Under the pieces are notes generated by a model. It was not told the origin of the DNA and did not search any database. It worked only from the letters and a program-made list of their open reading frames with translations. A stretch of 64,000 bases of DNA from assembly GCF_002803845.1 (NCBI RefSeq), contig NZ_CP024985.1:8443501-8507500 (forward strand), read 5' to 3'. Origin of the DNA: Streptomyces lavendulae subsp. lavendulae (GTDB lineage: Bacteria; Actinomycetota; Actinomycetes; Streptomycetales; Streptomycetaceae). The stretch's first letter is position 1; every line of letters begins with the position of its first letter. The translations under genes were made by a program, and so were the position numbers. Shown piece by piece: positions 44,418-53,558 of the stretch.

Positions 44418-45254
44418 TCAGACGCCCGCCAGAACGTTCAGGAGGCGCGCGACTTCCGCCGCGACCTCCTCACGGGCCGGGCCGAGGTACTTGCGGGAGT
44501 CGCTGACCGCGGGCTGACGGTGGAGTTCCCGCCGGACGGTCGCGGAGAAGATGCCGTTGAGGTGGGTGGAGATGTTGACCTTCGTCATCCCCGCCGACAC
44601 GGCTTTGGCGAGGTCCGCGTCCGAGACGCCCGACGAACCGTGGAGGACCAGCGGCACGCGGGTGGCGCTGCGCAGCCGCGCGATCAGGTCGAAGTCCAGT
44701 ACGGCGTCGCGAGTGGCCATCGCGTGGGAGCTGCCGACCGCCACTGCCAGGCAGTCCACCGCGGTCGCCGCGGCGAACTCCCGGGCCTCCGCGGGGTCGG
44801 TGCGGACACCGGGGGCGTGGGCGCCGTTCTTGCCGCCTACCTCGCCCAGCTCCGCCTCGACGAGAACGTCGGCCCGGTGCCCGTACTCGGTGACCGCCCG
44901 GGTGGCCGCGACGTTCTGCCCGTACGGCAGCTTGGAGGCGTCGAACATCACGGAGGTGAAGCCGAGCCGAACGGCTTCGTGCACCAGGTCCTCGGACTCG
45001 GCGTGGTCCAGATGCACGGCCACGGGCACCGTCGCCTGCTCGGCCAGGGCGAGTGCGGCGCGGCCGATCGGTGCGAGGGAGCCGTGGTAGCGGATGGTGT
45101 TCTCGCTGATCTGGAGGATCACGGGCAGGTTCGCCCGGTGTGCTCCGTCCACGATGGCCTCGGCGTGCTCGAGCTGGACGACGTTGAACGCTCCGACCCC
45201 CCGGTTCAGGGCGTACGCGGGGCCGATGATGTCGTCAGTGGCTGTCAGCGGCAT
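44418..45254 (-). CDS. Class II tagatose-1,6-bisphosphate/fructose-bisphosphate aldolase
   Basis: A 278-residue cytosolic Zn aldolase. The metal/phosphate motifs are VAVHLDHAESEDLV (His, Asp), EAELGEVGGKNG, AVGSSHAM and PLVLHGSSGVSD, the GatY/KbaY/AgaY pattern. It cleaves ketohexose 1,6-bisphosphate to dihydroxyacetone phosphate and glyceraldehyde 3-phosphate. ATG 45254 has GGAGAGG upstream; the start lies inside the end of the PfkB gene (20-bp overlap). Together with that kinase it completes a tagatose-6-phosphate route. Confidence 0.85.
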   Translation of the reverse strand: MPLTATDDIIGPAYALNRGVGAFNVVQLEHAEAIVDGAHRANLPVILQISENTIRYHGSLAPIGRAALALAEQATVPVAVHLDHAESEDLVHEAVRLGFTSVMFDASKLPYGQNVAATRAVTEYGHRADVLVEAELGEVGGKNGAHAPGVRTDPAEAREFAAATAVDCLAVAVGSSHAMATRDAVLDFDLIARLRSATRVPLVLHGSSGVSDADLAKAVSAGMTKVNISTHLNGIFSATVRRELHRQPAVSDSRKYLGPAREEVAAEVARLLNVLAGV

Positions 45255-46173
45255 GGGGCCTCTCCACACTCACGGTTGCGGTCGTACGGAACTGGTCGTA
45301 GAGGTCGCGGCGGAAGTCGCCCGCGAGGGGTGCCGAGACGGCGGCCGCGGACAGCGCGACGGCGTCCCGCAGGAGGTCCGGCCAGGGCAGGCCCGTCGCG
45401 AGACCGGCTGCGAGCGCGGCGACGCAGGCGTCACCCGCGCCGGTCGGGTTGCCGCGCAGCTGGGCGGGCGGAAGGGTGCGGTAGCGCCCCTCCGGGGTGA
45501 CGGCGTGCAGGCCCTGGGGGCCGTCGGAGGCGACGACCGTCCGAGCGCCGCGCGCCTGGAGTTCCGCGGCCGCGTCGGCGACATCGGACCGTCCGGTGAC
45601 TTCGCGGATCTCCGCCGCGTTCGGCTTGATCACGTCCGGGCCGGCGTCCAGCGCGGCGAGCAGGGCGGCGCCGCTGGTGTCGAGGACGGTCACGGCCCCG
45701 GCGTCACGGGCCGTCGCCAGCAGTCCGGCGTAACTGTCGCACGGCAGACCCGGCGGGAGGCTGCCGGCAAGAACGACGACGTCGGCCCGGGCGGCGAGTT
45801 CGGCGAACCGCCGTGTGAAGGCCCGCCATGACTGCGGGTCGACGTGCGGCCCGGGCGGGTTGAACACGGTGGCGTCCCCGTTGCGTTCGGAGACGACGGT
45901 GATGGTCTTGCGGGATTCACCCCGTACGGGGACCAGTGCGTCCTTGAGGCCGGACGCCCGCAGGTCCTCGCGGAGGATCCGGCCGGTCGTCCCTCCCACC
46001 AGACCCGTGGCGAGCACCGGGTGGCGCAGTGCCGCCAGGACCCGCGTCACGTTGATGCCCTTGCCGCCGGCCCGCTCGACGGGCTGCGTGACGCGGTGGG
46101 AGGCATGGGGGGTCACCTCGTCGACGAAGTAGGTGACGTCCAGGGCGGCGTTCAGGGTGACCGTGAGGATCAC
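45235..46173 (-). CDS. PfkB-family sugar-phosphate kinase (1-phosphofructokinase/tagatose-6-phosphate kinase)
   Basis: A 312-residue ribokinase-fold kinase from GTG 46173 (GGAGGAGC upstream). Substrate-side motif ILTVTLNAALDVTYFV, GGKGINVTRVLAAL, and the ATP/anion-hole signature RGNPTGAGDACVAALAAG with catalytic Asp are all present. Context points to tagatose-6-phosphate as substrate. The start overlaps the ROK gene stop by 4 bp. Confidence 0.85.
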   Translation of the reverse strand: MILTVTLNAALDVTYFVDEVTPHASHRVTQPVERAGGKGINVTRVLAALRHPVLATGLVGGTTGRILREDLRASGLKDALVPVRGESRKTITVVSERNGDATVFNPPGPHVDPQSWRAFTRRFAELAARADVVVLAGSLPPGLPCDSYAGLLATARDAGAVTVLDTSGAALLAALDAGPDVIKPNAAEIREVTGRSDVADAAAELQARGARTVVASDGPQGLHAVTPEGRYRTLPPAQLRGNPTGAGDACVAALAAGLATGLPWPDLLRDAVALSAAAVSAPLAGDFRRDLYDQFRTTATVSVERPHAADSH

Positions 46174-47159
46174 AGTGCTCCTCCGGCCGGGTCGGCCACC
46201 AGCTCGACCGGCCTGCCGGCCGCTGGGTCGGCGTCGGCGGCTTCCCAGCCGAGCAGGCCGGCTCCGAGGCAGCCGGCCTGCTCCCCGAGAGCCGCCCGGA
46301 CCAGCTTCGGTCGCCGGTGACAGCTCAGGCGGCGGTCGAGCGCGATGCGCAGGGGGTCGATCAGGAGGCCGCCGGCCTGGGACAGGCCCCCGCCGACCAC
46401 GATCACTTCCGGAGCGAGGACCGCGGCGCACGCGGCGAATGCTTCCGCCAGCGCCTCGACGGCGCGCTCCCACACACGGCACGCCACCGGATCGGCACGC
46501 GCCACGAGAGCCGCGACCTCCTCGGCCCCCTCGACCTCATGCCCAGACCGGGCGGCGTAGACGGCGGCGATCGCGCGGGCCGAGGCCACCGCCTCCAGGC
46601 AGCCCCTCATGCCGCACGCGCACTGCTCGGCTCCGGGGGCGACCGTCAGGTGTCCGATTTCTCCGGCGTATCCGCACGCACGGAGCGGACGGCCTTCGAC
46701 CAGGAGGGCGGCGGAGATTCCCGTGCCGATGGCCACGAAGAGGGCGTCGTCGAAGCCGCGGGCTGCGCCGAGCCTGCTCTCCGCCGTGCCGCCGGCGCGG
46801 ACGTCGTGGCCGATCCGGACCGGGAGTCCCGTCGCGTCCGTGAGTACCGCGGCCAGGGGCAGGTCGTACCAGCCGAGGTTGACCGAGTGCACCGCGCGCT
46901 GCGTGGGCTCGTCGACGATGCCCGGGACCACGATGCCCGCGGCGACGGGTTCCACGCCGATGCCGACCGCCGCCCCCGCCAGGTCGCGCAGCAACCAGGT
47001 GATCGCGTCCACCGTGGCTTCATGGCCTTGGCGCCGCGGGGTCGAGCTGCGCAGGGTCGCCAGCGGCCGCATGGTGCGGTCGAGGAGCGCGCCCTTCATC
47101 GACGTGCCGCCGACGTCCAGAGCGATCACGCAGGTGCGGCTGCCGGCATGCTCAGGCAT
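46170..47159 (-). CDS. ROK-family sugar kinase
   Basis: A 329-residue kinase. The ATP motif VIALDVGGTSMKGALLD is at the N-terminus, the catalytic Asp sits in VRIGHDVRAGGTAESRLG, and the ROK zinc site is GEIGHLTVAPG with CACGMRGCLEAV. No HTH is present, so it is a kinase, not a regulator. In this operon it would phosphorylate the imported hexosamine or hexose at C6; GalNAc is a reasonable guess. It overlaps the SIS gene by 8 bp. Confidence 0.85.
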   Translation of the reverse strand: MPEHAGSRTCVIALDVGGTSMKGALLDRTMRPLATLRSSTPRRQGHEATVDAITWLLRDLAGAAVGIGVEPVAAGIVVPGIVDEPTQRAVHSVNLGWYDLPLAAVLTDATGLPVRIGHDVRAGGTAESRLGAARGFDDALFVAIGTGISAALLVEGRPLRACGYAGEIGHLTVAPGAEQCACGMRGCLEAVASARAIAAVYAARSGHEVEGAEEVAALVARADPVACRVWERAVEALAEAFAACAAVLAPEVIVVGGGLSQAGGLLIDPLRIALDRRLSCHRRPKLVRAALGEQAGCLGAGLLGWEAADADPAAGRPVELVADPAGGAL

Positions 47160-48114
47160 GCGCGCCGGCCAGCACCACGGAGCGGCTCAGAGCACGGGGC
47201 CGGTCCGGGTCGAGCCCCCGTGCGCCGGCCAGGTGGACGGCCAGGCGCTGGGCTCGTACGAGGTCGGACAGCGGGTCCAGATCGCCGGCCGCGTCGCCGG
47301 ATTCGGCGACGTAGGCGACGCCGGTACGGGCGACGTCGTCCGCGAGGCCGTGCGGTGCGGGGCCGAAGACCCAGGTGCCGCGGCCGGGGCGGGCGATGCT
47401 GATGGGGCCGTGGCGGTACTCCATCGCCGGGTATGCCTCCGTCCAGGCGCCGGCCGCCTCCCGCATCTTCAGCCCCGCCTCCAGCGCAAGGCCGTAGGCC
47501 CAGCCATCGCCCAGGAAGGTGATCTGCTCCGCTGCGCACATCACCTCGGGCAGCGGTGCGGCCACGGCCCGTTCGGCGTCCGCGGCGGCCTGCGCGATCG
47601 TACGCACTCCCCGGGGCAGCGGGCCGCCGCTCTCCAGGTGGGCACGCAGAAGGACGAATGTCGTCGTGGCGAACCTGGTCTGCACGACCGACTTCTCGTC
47701 GGCGTAGGCGAGTTCGATGACGCCGTCGGCAACGTCGGCCACCGGGGTGCCTGCGTCGGCGGTGACGGCGGTGACCGGCGCCTGCCCGCGCAGCCTGGCC
47801 AGGAGGTCCAGGACTTCGGTGGTGGTGCCCGAGCGGGTCAGCGCCACGATGCGGTCGTAGCGGCGGCCCGCGGGGAACCGGGAGGCGGCGAAGGAGTCCG
47901 TCTCGCCTTGACCGGCCCGCTCGCGCAGTTCGGCGTAGGCCAGGGCCATGAACCAGGAGGTTCCGCAGCCGACGACGGCCACGCGCTCACCGAGCCGGGG
48001 CAGGACGTCCTGGTGGTCGGTGACCGAGGCGGCCGCCATGCGCCAGCAGTCCGGCTGGGAGGCGATCTCGCGTGAGGTGTGGGAGGTGTGCGCGGAGCCC
48101 GGGGGAGTGGACAT
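47152..48114 (-). CDS. SIS-domain sugar isomerase/deaminase (AgaS/GlmS-C-like)
   Basis: A 320-residue protein with two SIS domains. The first has VAVVGCGTSWFMALAYAELR and ALTRSGTTTEVLDLL, the phosphosugar loop; the second has ITFLGDGWAYGLALEAGLKM and the EYRHGPISIA motif typical of GlmS-type isomerases. It lacks the glutaminase domain. It should convert an amino-sugar phosphate to the ketose phosphate (galactosamine-6-P to tagatose-6-P is the operon-based inference). Confidence 0.85.
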   Translation of the reverse strand: MSTPPGSAHTSHTSREIASQPDCWRMAAASVTDHQDVLPRLGERVAVVGCGTSWFMALAYAELRERAGQGETDSFAASRFPAGRRYDRIVALTRSGTTTEVLDLLARLRGQAPVTAVTADAGTPVADVADGVIELAYADEKSVVQTRFATTTFVLLRAHLESGGPLPRGVRTIAQAAADAERAVAAPLPEVMCAAEQITFLGDGWAYGLALEAGLKMREAAGAWTEAYPAMEYRHGPISIARPGRGTWVFGPAPHGLADDVARTGVAYVAESGDAAGDLDPLSDLVRAQRLAVHLAGARGLDPDRPRALSRSVVLAGAHA

Positions 48115-48191
48115 CGGTGCTGGATTCCTTCGAGGTGTTGCGCGGTTGCTGAATCGACCGTGCGAGGGGTGTGGGGGAGCGGCGTCGGCGC

Positions 48192-50045
48192 TCAGTCGAA
48201 CGTCTCGATGTACTCCTCGCAGGGCCCGAGGTCGGGCGCGTCCACGAGGTCGACATGGTGGCCGAAGCGGTCGAGTTCCAGGATCGTCAGGAGGTTGTCC
48301 CCCGTGCGCAGCAGCGGACGGGGAAGGTACAGGGTCGTCTGCGGGCCCACGTCCCAGTAGCGGCCGAGCAGGGTGTCGTTGACCCAGACGAAGCCCTTGC
48401 CGAAGCCGGGCAGGCTCAGGAAGGTGTCGGCGGGCTCATCGACGTGCAGGCGTGCGGTGGCGATGCCGCGGCTGTCGGCGGACTCGGCGGCCGTGCCGGC
48501 GCGCGTGAGTTCCTCGGCGGTCCACTCGTCGAGCGGCAGGGGGCACATGGACCATCCGTGGACGAGCCGCCGCTCCACGCGGACCCCGCCCAGAATGCCC
48601 TTCCCCTGTCCCAGCAGGGGGCCGTAGTTGATGCGTCCCTGGTTCTCCACCAGCAGGTCGAGTTGGATCGCCGCGCCCGTGCCGGTGACGCCGAAGGACG
48701 CTGTCGGCCGGTCCAGGACGGTGACGAGGGAGCCGTCGACGAAGACCTGTGCGCGGTCGTGGAGGCCGGTGACCGTCACCTCGTGGGTGCCGGGCGGTAC
48801 GACCGGGTGCGCGGTGTAGAGCACGAGGCCGGAAGCTTGGCCGAGCTCCTCGAAACTCAGCGGGTTGGCGGCGTGCACGGGCGTCGACACCGACCTCAGT
48901 GCAGCCGGCAGCGCGGATCCGCGGTGTACGGGGAGGGTGGCGGGCTCCAACAGGGGCGGGTCGTCCGGCGGCTCGGGGACGGGCCGTGTGCTGTGGGGGG
49001 CGAGCTTGTCGCGCAGCGCGTAGAACTTGCTGGTGAGCGCGCCGTGTTCGGCCACTGGGGCGTCGGAGTCGTAGCTGGTGATGGTCGGCTGGAGGGCCGT
49101 GCCGTCGTGGTTCGCGCCGGCCCACAGCCCGAAGTTGGTGCCGCCGTGTGCCATGTACAGGCTCAGCGACCCGCCTTGGGCCAGGATGCCGTCGACGTCG
49201 TCGGCGGCGTTCGAAGGGGATCGGACGTGGTGCTTCTCGCCCCAGTGGTCGAACCAGCCGTTCCAGAACTCGGCGCAGAGGAAGGGCTCGTCGGCGCGGC
49301 GTGAACGCAGCAGCCCGGCAGCCTGGTCGGGGCGTGACCCGAACGTGGCGGCCGCGAGTTCGCCGGGAAGGGTGCCGCCGTCGAGCATCAGCGGTGTGGG
49401 CCCGTCCGCGGTGAACAGGAGCTCGCGGACGCCGCGTGTTGCCAGGGCGTCGCGCAGCCAGCGCATGTAGGTGTGGTCGTCGCCGTAGCTGCCGTACTCG
49501 TTCTCGATCTGCACGGCCACGACCGGGCCGTCGTGTGCCGCCTGGTGGTCGGCGACGAGCGGGATCAATGCGTCGAACCAGCGTCCGACCTCGTCGAGGA
49601 ACTCGCGGTGGCTGCTCCTGGGCCGCATGCCGGGCCGTCCGGTCAGCCAGGCGGGCAGGCCGCCGTTGTCCCATTCGGCGCAGATGTACGGGCCGGGGCG
49701 GACGATGACGTCGAGGCCGGTTTCCTCGGCGAGCCGGAGGAACCGCGGCAGGTCACGCCAGCCGTCGAAGCGGATGTCACCGCGTCTGCGCTCGTGGAAG
49801 TTCCACGGCACGTAGGTGTCCACGGTGTTGAGGCCGAGTGCGGCGACGCGCCGGAGGCGGTCGGCCCATTGCTGCGGGTGGACGCGGAAGTAGTGCAGGG
49901 AGCCGGACAGGACCCGGTGGGGCTGCCCGTGGCGCAGGAAGGCGCCGTCGGCCCAGCTCAGCACGGGCTGCGTGACGAGCGCGTCGGTGACGGGGGCGGG
50001 GCGGGCGGTGCCGGCGGACTCGGTGGTGAGGGCGGGAGGGGTCAT
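48192..50045 (-). CDS. Glycoside hydrolase family 35 beta-galactosidase
   Basis: A 617-residue enzyme without a signal peptide, so it acts in the cytoplasm on imported oligosaccharide. GH35 landmarks: GSLHYFRVHPQQWADRLRRV, NTVDTYVPWNFHE, the acid/base Glu in VQIENEYGSYG near residue 180 and the nucleophile Glu in CAEFWNGWFDHWG near 258. C-terminal beta domains follow. Its ATG overlaps the permease stop (ATGA). Predicted to release terminal galactose. Confidence 0.9.
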   Translation of the reverse strand: MTPPALTTESAGTARPAPVTDALVTQPVLSWADGAFLRHGQPHRVLSGSLHYFRVHPQQWADRLRRVAALGLNTVDTYVPWNFHERRRGDIRFDGWRDLPRFLRLAEETGLDVIVRPGPYICAEWDNGGLPAWLTGRPGMRPRSSHREFLDEVGRWFDALIPLVADHQAAHDGPVVAVQIENEYGSYGDDHTYMRWLRDALATRGVRELLFTADGPTPLMLDGGTLPGELAAATFGSRPDQAAGLLRSRRADEPFLCAEFWNGWFDHWGEKHHVRSPSNAADDVDGILAQGGSLSLYMAHGGTNFGLWAGANHDGTALQPTITSYDSDAPVAEHGALTSKFYALRDKLAPHSTRPVPEPPDDPPLLEPATLPVHRGSALPAALRSVSTPVHAANPLSFEELGQASGLVLYTAHPVVPPGTHEVTVTGLHDRAQVFVDGSLVTVLDRPTASFGVTGTGAAIQLDLLVENQGRINYGPLLGQGKGILGGVRVERRLVHGWSMCPLPLDEWTAEELTRAGTAAESADSRGIATARLHVDEPADTFLSLPGFGKGFVWVNDTLLGRYWDVGPQTTLYLPRPLLRTGDNLLTILELDRFGHHVDLVDAPDLGPCEEYIETFD

Positions 50046-50941
50046 TTGACGGCTCCGGCGGTCATGCCCGCGCGCCAGAAGCGCTGGAGCGCGAGGAAGG
50101 CGATCAGAAGCGGGGTGATGGAGACCAGGGACCCGATGACGACGAGGGGCGGTGGTACGGCGACGTGGCTGGCGTTCCAGGCGACGAGACCGACCGTGAC
50201 CGGCTGCAGCCGGTCGTCTCCCAGGACCATGGCGGGCAGCAGGTAGTTGTTCCAGATCTCGACGAACTGGAACAGGAAGATCGTGACGAGGGCAGGGAGC
50301 ATCATCCGCACCCCGATCGTGCGGAAGATGCGGAATTCACCCGCGCCGTCGAGACGGCCGGCTTCGAGGACCTCGTCGGGCACGCTCTGCTCGGCGAAGA
50401 CGCGCGCCAGGTAGACGCCGAAAGGGCTGATGACGCTCGGCAGCAGGACCGCCAGAGGGTTGTCGATCAGGTGAACGCCCGAGAACATCAGGTACAGCGG
50501 CAGAGTGAACAGCACCTTGGGCACGAGGACGGCTGCCAGGACCAGGGAGAACAGAGTTCCGCGGCCGGGGAAGTCGTACTTGGCCAGGGCGTACCCGGTC
50601 AGGGCGGAGAAGACGGTGCCGATGAGCGCGCCGACGCCGCAGTACAGAACGCTGTTGAGCATCCAGCGCCAGAAGATGCCGTCGTCCTGGCTGCTGAGCC
50701 GGGCGACGTTGTCGAACAGGCCGAAGCCGTCGAACCACAGGCCGCTGCCACTGAACTGCTCCCCGAAGGGTTTGGTCGCAGACACCAGCAGCCACCACAG
50801 CGGGAAGAGGAAGTAGAACGCGGACAGTCCCAGCAGGGCGAGTACGGTGACGCGGCCGGCCGGGCGCGTCTCGCGGCGGGGTCCGATCCGCTTGGGCGCC
50901 GGCGAGGGGGCGGGAACGGGGGCAGGGATCACCGTGGTCAT
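50042..50941 (-). CDS. ABC sugar transporter permease (MalG type)
   Basis: A 299-residue inner-membrane permease with six predicted helices (TVLALLGLSAFYFLFPLWWL first). The coupling EAA loop reads EVLEAGRLDGAGEFRIFRTI. The N-terminus is Pro-rich. ATG 50941 overlaps the stop of the first permease by 4 bp. It forms the import channel with the other permease; the ATPase (MsiK-like) is not in the window, as usual in Streptomyces. Confidence 0.9.
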   Translation of the reverse strand: MTTVIPAPVPAPSPAPKRIGPRRETRPAGRVTVLALLGLSAFYFLFPLWWLLVSATKPFGEQFSGSGLWFDGFGLFDNVARLSSQDDGIFWRWMLNSVLYCGVGALIGTVFSALTGYALAKYDFPGRGTLFSLVLAAVLVPKVLFTLPLYLMFSGVHLIDNPLAVLLPSVISPFGVYLARVFAEQSVPDEVLEAGRLDGAGEFRIFRTIGVRMMLPALVTIFLFQFVEIWNNYLLPAMVLGDDRLQPVTVGLVAWNASHVAVPPPLVVIGSLVSITPLLIAFLALQRFWRAGMTAGAVK

Positions 50942-51906
50942 GCCTGGTCTCCTCGGCGGGTCAGCTTGAAGAAGATGAGTGACACCAGGCCCACGGCGAC
51001 CGCGAGCAGGACCGACTGGGCTGCCGCGTACGGGTAGTTGCCCGCTGCGACCGCGCTCTGTGCCGACATCAGAGGCGTGAAGGCGGAGGAGATCGAACCG
51101 CCGGAGACCGGCTGCAGCACGGTCGGCTCGTTGAACAGCTGGGCCGATCCGATGATCGAGAACACCGTGGTGAGCACCAGCGCGCCCCGTACCGCGGGGA
51201 TCTTGATGCTCCAGGCGATCCGCAGGGCGGAGGCTCCGTCCATCCGGGCGGCTTCCAGGACCTCGGCGGGGATGGACTGCAGGGCCGCATAGATGATGAT
51301 CATGTTGTAGCCGGCCCAGCTCCAGGTGACGATGTTGGCCACCGACCACAGCACGATGTCGTCGTCGAAGAACGGGATGGTGACGGAGAACGGTTCGAGC
51401 AGCCGGTTGAGCGGGCTGGACGTCGAGGAGTACATGAACGACCACACGAGTGCGGCACTGACGCCGGGGATCGCGTAGGGGATGAAGCTCGTCAGTCGGA
51501 AGAAGCCCCGGCCCCGCGCCGACTTGGAGTCGATGAGCAGGGCCAGCACCAGTGCCACTGCCAGCATGAGCGGCACCTGTACGACGCCGAACAGGGCCAC
51601 GCGGCCGAGCGAGGCCGTGAACGATCCGTCGTGCACGGCGCGCACGTAGTTGTCCAGAGGGGCGAAGACCTCCGTCGGGGCGGTCAGGCCCAGACCCGAC
51701 CGGCGGACGGTGAAAAGACTGTTGTAGGCCGCGTACAGGATCGGTGCGATGTACATGGCCACGAACAGGGCGACGAACGGGGCGCAGAAGAGCAACGGGC
51801 TCAGAGGCCGCGGGCGCCCGGAGAGGGCTCCGCGTGCGGGCCGGGACGGAGCGGCGGCCGCCGGGCGCCGTCCGGTTGCGCGTACCGAAGGGGAGGCTTG
51901 GGTCAC
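50938..51906 (-). CDS. ABC sugar transporter permease (MalF type)
   Basis: A 322-residue permease from GTG 51906 (GAGG upstream). An N-terminal membrane segment (LLFCAPFVALFVAMYIAPIL) and the EAA loop (EVLEAARMDGASALRIAWSI) identify it. It pairs with the next permease and with the binding protein encoded 127 bp upstream. Confidence 0.9.
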   Translation of the reverse strand: MTQASPSVRATGRRPAAAAPSRPARGALSGRPRPLSPLLFCAPFVALFVAMYIAPILYAAYNSLFTVRRSGLGLTAPTEVFAPLDNYVRAVHDGSFTASLGRVALFGVVQVPLMLAVALVLALLIDSKSARGRGFFRLTSFIPYAIPGVSAALVWSFMYSSTSSPLNRLLEPFSVTIPFFDDDIVLWSVANIVTWSWAGYNMIIIYAALQSIPAEVLEAARMDGASALRIAWSIKIPAVRGALVLTTVFSIIGSAQLFNEPTVLQPVSGGSISSAFTPLMSAQSAVAAGNYPYAAAQSVLLAVAVGLVSLIFFKLTRRGDQA

Positions 51907-52033
51907 GAACGGGGTCCTCACTGTGGTTCGCCCCGCCGGCCGGCGAGTCAACGGCGGGGCGACTGCTTGCACTTGCTGATGGCGCGGCGGGGGCGAGAAG
52001 GATCCCTGTCGCGTCCCCGCCCCGGCGACAGTG

Positions 52034-53329
52034 CTACTGCGCGACCGCCAGGCCCTGCTTGCGCATTTCGGCCAGGGTCGAGTCCTGAGCGTGGCCCAGG
52101 GCCTGCGCGATGGTTCCCTTTCCGGTCCACGCCTTGCCGAGGCCGTCATTGAGGTCCGCGACCGTGGAGGTCATCAGCGGGCCCCAGGTCCACCCGGGGT
52201 CGACGTCGGGCGCGGCCGCGGCGAAGACGTCGTAGATCTGCTGGCCGCCGAAGTAGGGGTCGGCCTTCAGCTGCGGCAGGTGGAGCAGATCGTTCGCTGC
52301 GGGATAGAGCGAAGCCTTCTCGACCAGCGTGCCGAACGCCTGCTTGTCGGTTCCCAGCCAGTGGGCGAACTCCCATGCAGCCGCGGTGTTCTCGCAGCCC
52401 TTGAGCACGGCCGTGGCCGATCCGCCCGCGTTGCCGACCTTCTTGTCGCCCTCCTGCCACTGCGGCATGGGGGCGACGGCCCACTGCCCGTCCCCGTCCT
52501 TGGCGCCGCCCTTGATGACTCCCGCCTGCCACACCGCCCCCACGACCGTGGCGATGTCGCCGTTGCCCAGCCCCGTGTACCACGCCTGGTCGTACATGGG
52601 GGCGCTGCTGATCAGGCCGTCGTTCGCGAGGCCCTGCCAGTAGTCCGCGACCTTCTTGTTCTCCGCGGAGGCCATGTTGACCTTCCAGGCGTCCTTGTCG
52701 ACGCCGAACCAGTCGGCGCCGGCCTGCCAGGCGAGCCCGGCGTAGTCGTAGTCGAGGTAGGGCGAGGAGATGAACCGCTTGGGGTCGGAGGCGTGGATCT
52801 TCTCCCCCGCGGCGCGATACTCGGCCCAGGTGGTCGGGGGCTTCAGACCGAGCGAGTCGAACAGCTTCTTGTTGTAGAAGAGGGCCATGGGGCCGGTGTC
52901 CACCGGAGCTCCGTAGACGGCCTTGCCGAGACTCACCGCGTTCCAGGCGGCGCTCTGGTACTCCTGCTTGGCGGAGCCGGCGTGCTTCGACACGTTCTGG
53001 AGGGCGCCCTGGGCGGCGAAGCTGGGCATCGTCTCGTACCCCACCTGGGCCAGGCAGGGTGCGTTGCCCGCCTTCACGGCGTTCAGCATCTTCTGGTAGC
53101 CACCCTTCGCCCCGGGCTGCACCGTTTGGTAGGTGACCTTGATGTCCGGGTGGCCTGCGTTGAAGGCGTTGACGGCGTCCTCGTAGCCGGGAGCCCATCC
53201 CCAGAATGTTATCGATGCCTTTCCGGGGGTCGATGGGGTGCCGGACGCCGACCCCGAGCAGCCGGTGGCCGCAAAGGCGAGGGTGAGGACTCCCGCCGCT
53301 CCCACAAAACGGATGAAACTACGCTTCAC
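52034..53329 (-). CDS. ABC sugar-binding lipoprotein
   Basis: A 431-residue extracellular solute-binding protein of family 1. GTG 53329 follows GGAGGAGC. The signal peptide ends in a lipobox (LAFAATGC), with Cys about residue 24. SITFWGWAPGYEDAVNAFNA is the classical start of the mature fold. It would capture the oligosaccharide for the two permeases. A copy of the 17-bp operator-like sequence lies within its coding region at 53203-53219. Confidence 0.9.
   Translation of the reverse strand: MKRSFIRFVGAAGVLTLAFAATGCSGSASGTPSTPGKASITFWGWAPGYEDAVNAFNAGHPDIKVTYQTVQPGAKGGYQKMLNAVKAGNAPCLAQVGYETMPSFAAQGALQNVSKHAGSAKQEYQSAAWNAVSLGKAVYGAPVDTGPMALFYNKKLFDSLGLKPPTTWAEYRAAGEKIHASDPKRFISSPYLDYDYAGLAWQAGADWFGVDKDAWKVNMASAENKKVADYWQGLANDGLISSAPMYDQAWYTGLGNGDIATVVGAVWQAGVIKGGAKDGDGQWAVAPMPQWQEGDKKVGNAGGSATAVLKGCENTAAAWEFAHWLGTDKQAFGTLVEKASLYPAANDLLHLPQLKADPYFGGQQIYDVFAAAAPDVDPGWTWGPLMTSTVADLNDGLGKAWTGKGTIAQALGHAQDSTLAEMRKQGLAVAQ
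53203..53219. promoter_or_regulatory. Internal LacI-type operator candidate
   Basis: AGAATGTTATCGATGCC, identical to the intergenic site at 53444-53460, sits about 110 bp inside the binding-protein gene. The CG-centred core is typical of LacI-family operators. Confidence 0.65.
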
Positions 53330-53443
53330 AGCTCCTCCTGAGTGCCGTGGCAGGCAACGGAGACGTCCTGCACGGGGGCCGCCTGTCCGACGGGGCACAC
53401 CGACGGTGTCGTCCGCCCGGTGTGCTGGCCGAAACTATGGCAG

Positions 53444-53460
53444 AGAATGTTATCGATGCC
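53444..53460. promoter_or_regulatory. Intergenic LacI-type operator candidate
   Basis: AGAATGTTATCGATGCC lies between the divergent transporter operon and the LacI gene, where it can block the operon promoter. It is 241 bp (about 23 helical turns) from its identical copy inside the first gene. Confidence 0.7.
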
Positions 53461-53518
53461 AATAGGTGGTAGCGGTTGGTGTCCTGGCCAGTGAAACTGC
53501 ACGTGAACAGCCATGCGA

Positions 53519-53530
53519 GCGATATCATTG
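53519..53530. promoter_or_regulatory. Possible third operator half-site before lacI-type gene
   Basis: GCGATATCATTG, the complement of CAATGATATCGC, shares AATGnTATCG with the other two sites in reverse orientation, 29 bp upstream of the repressor start. It suggests autoregulation. Confidence 0.4.
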
Positions 53531-53558
53531 ACCAGGTCGGACAGAAGAAAGGGATCCC

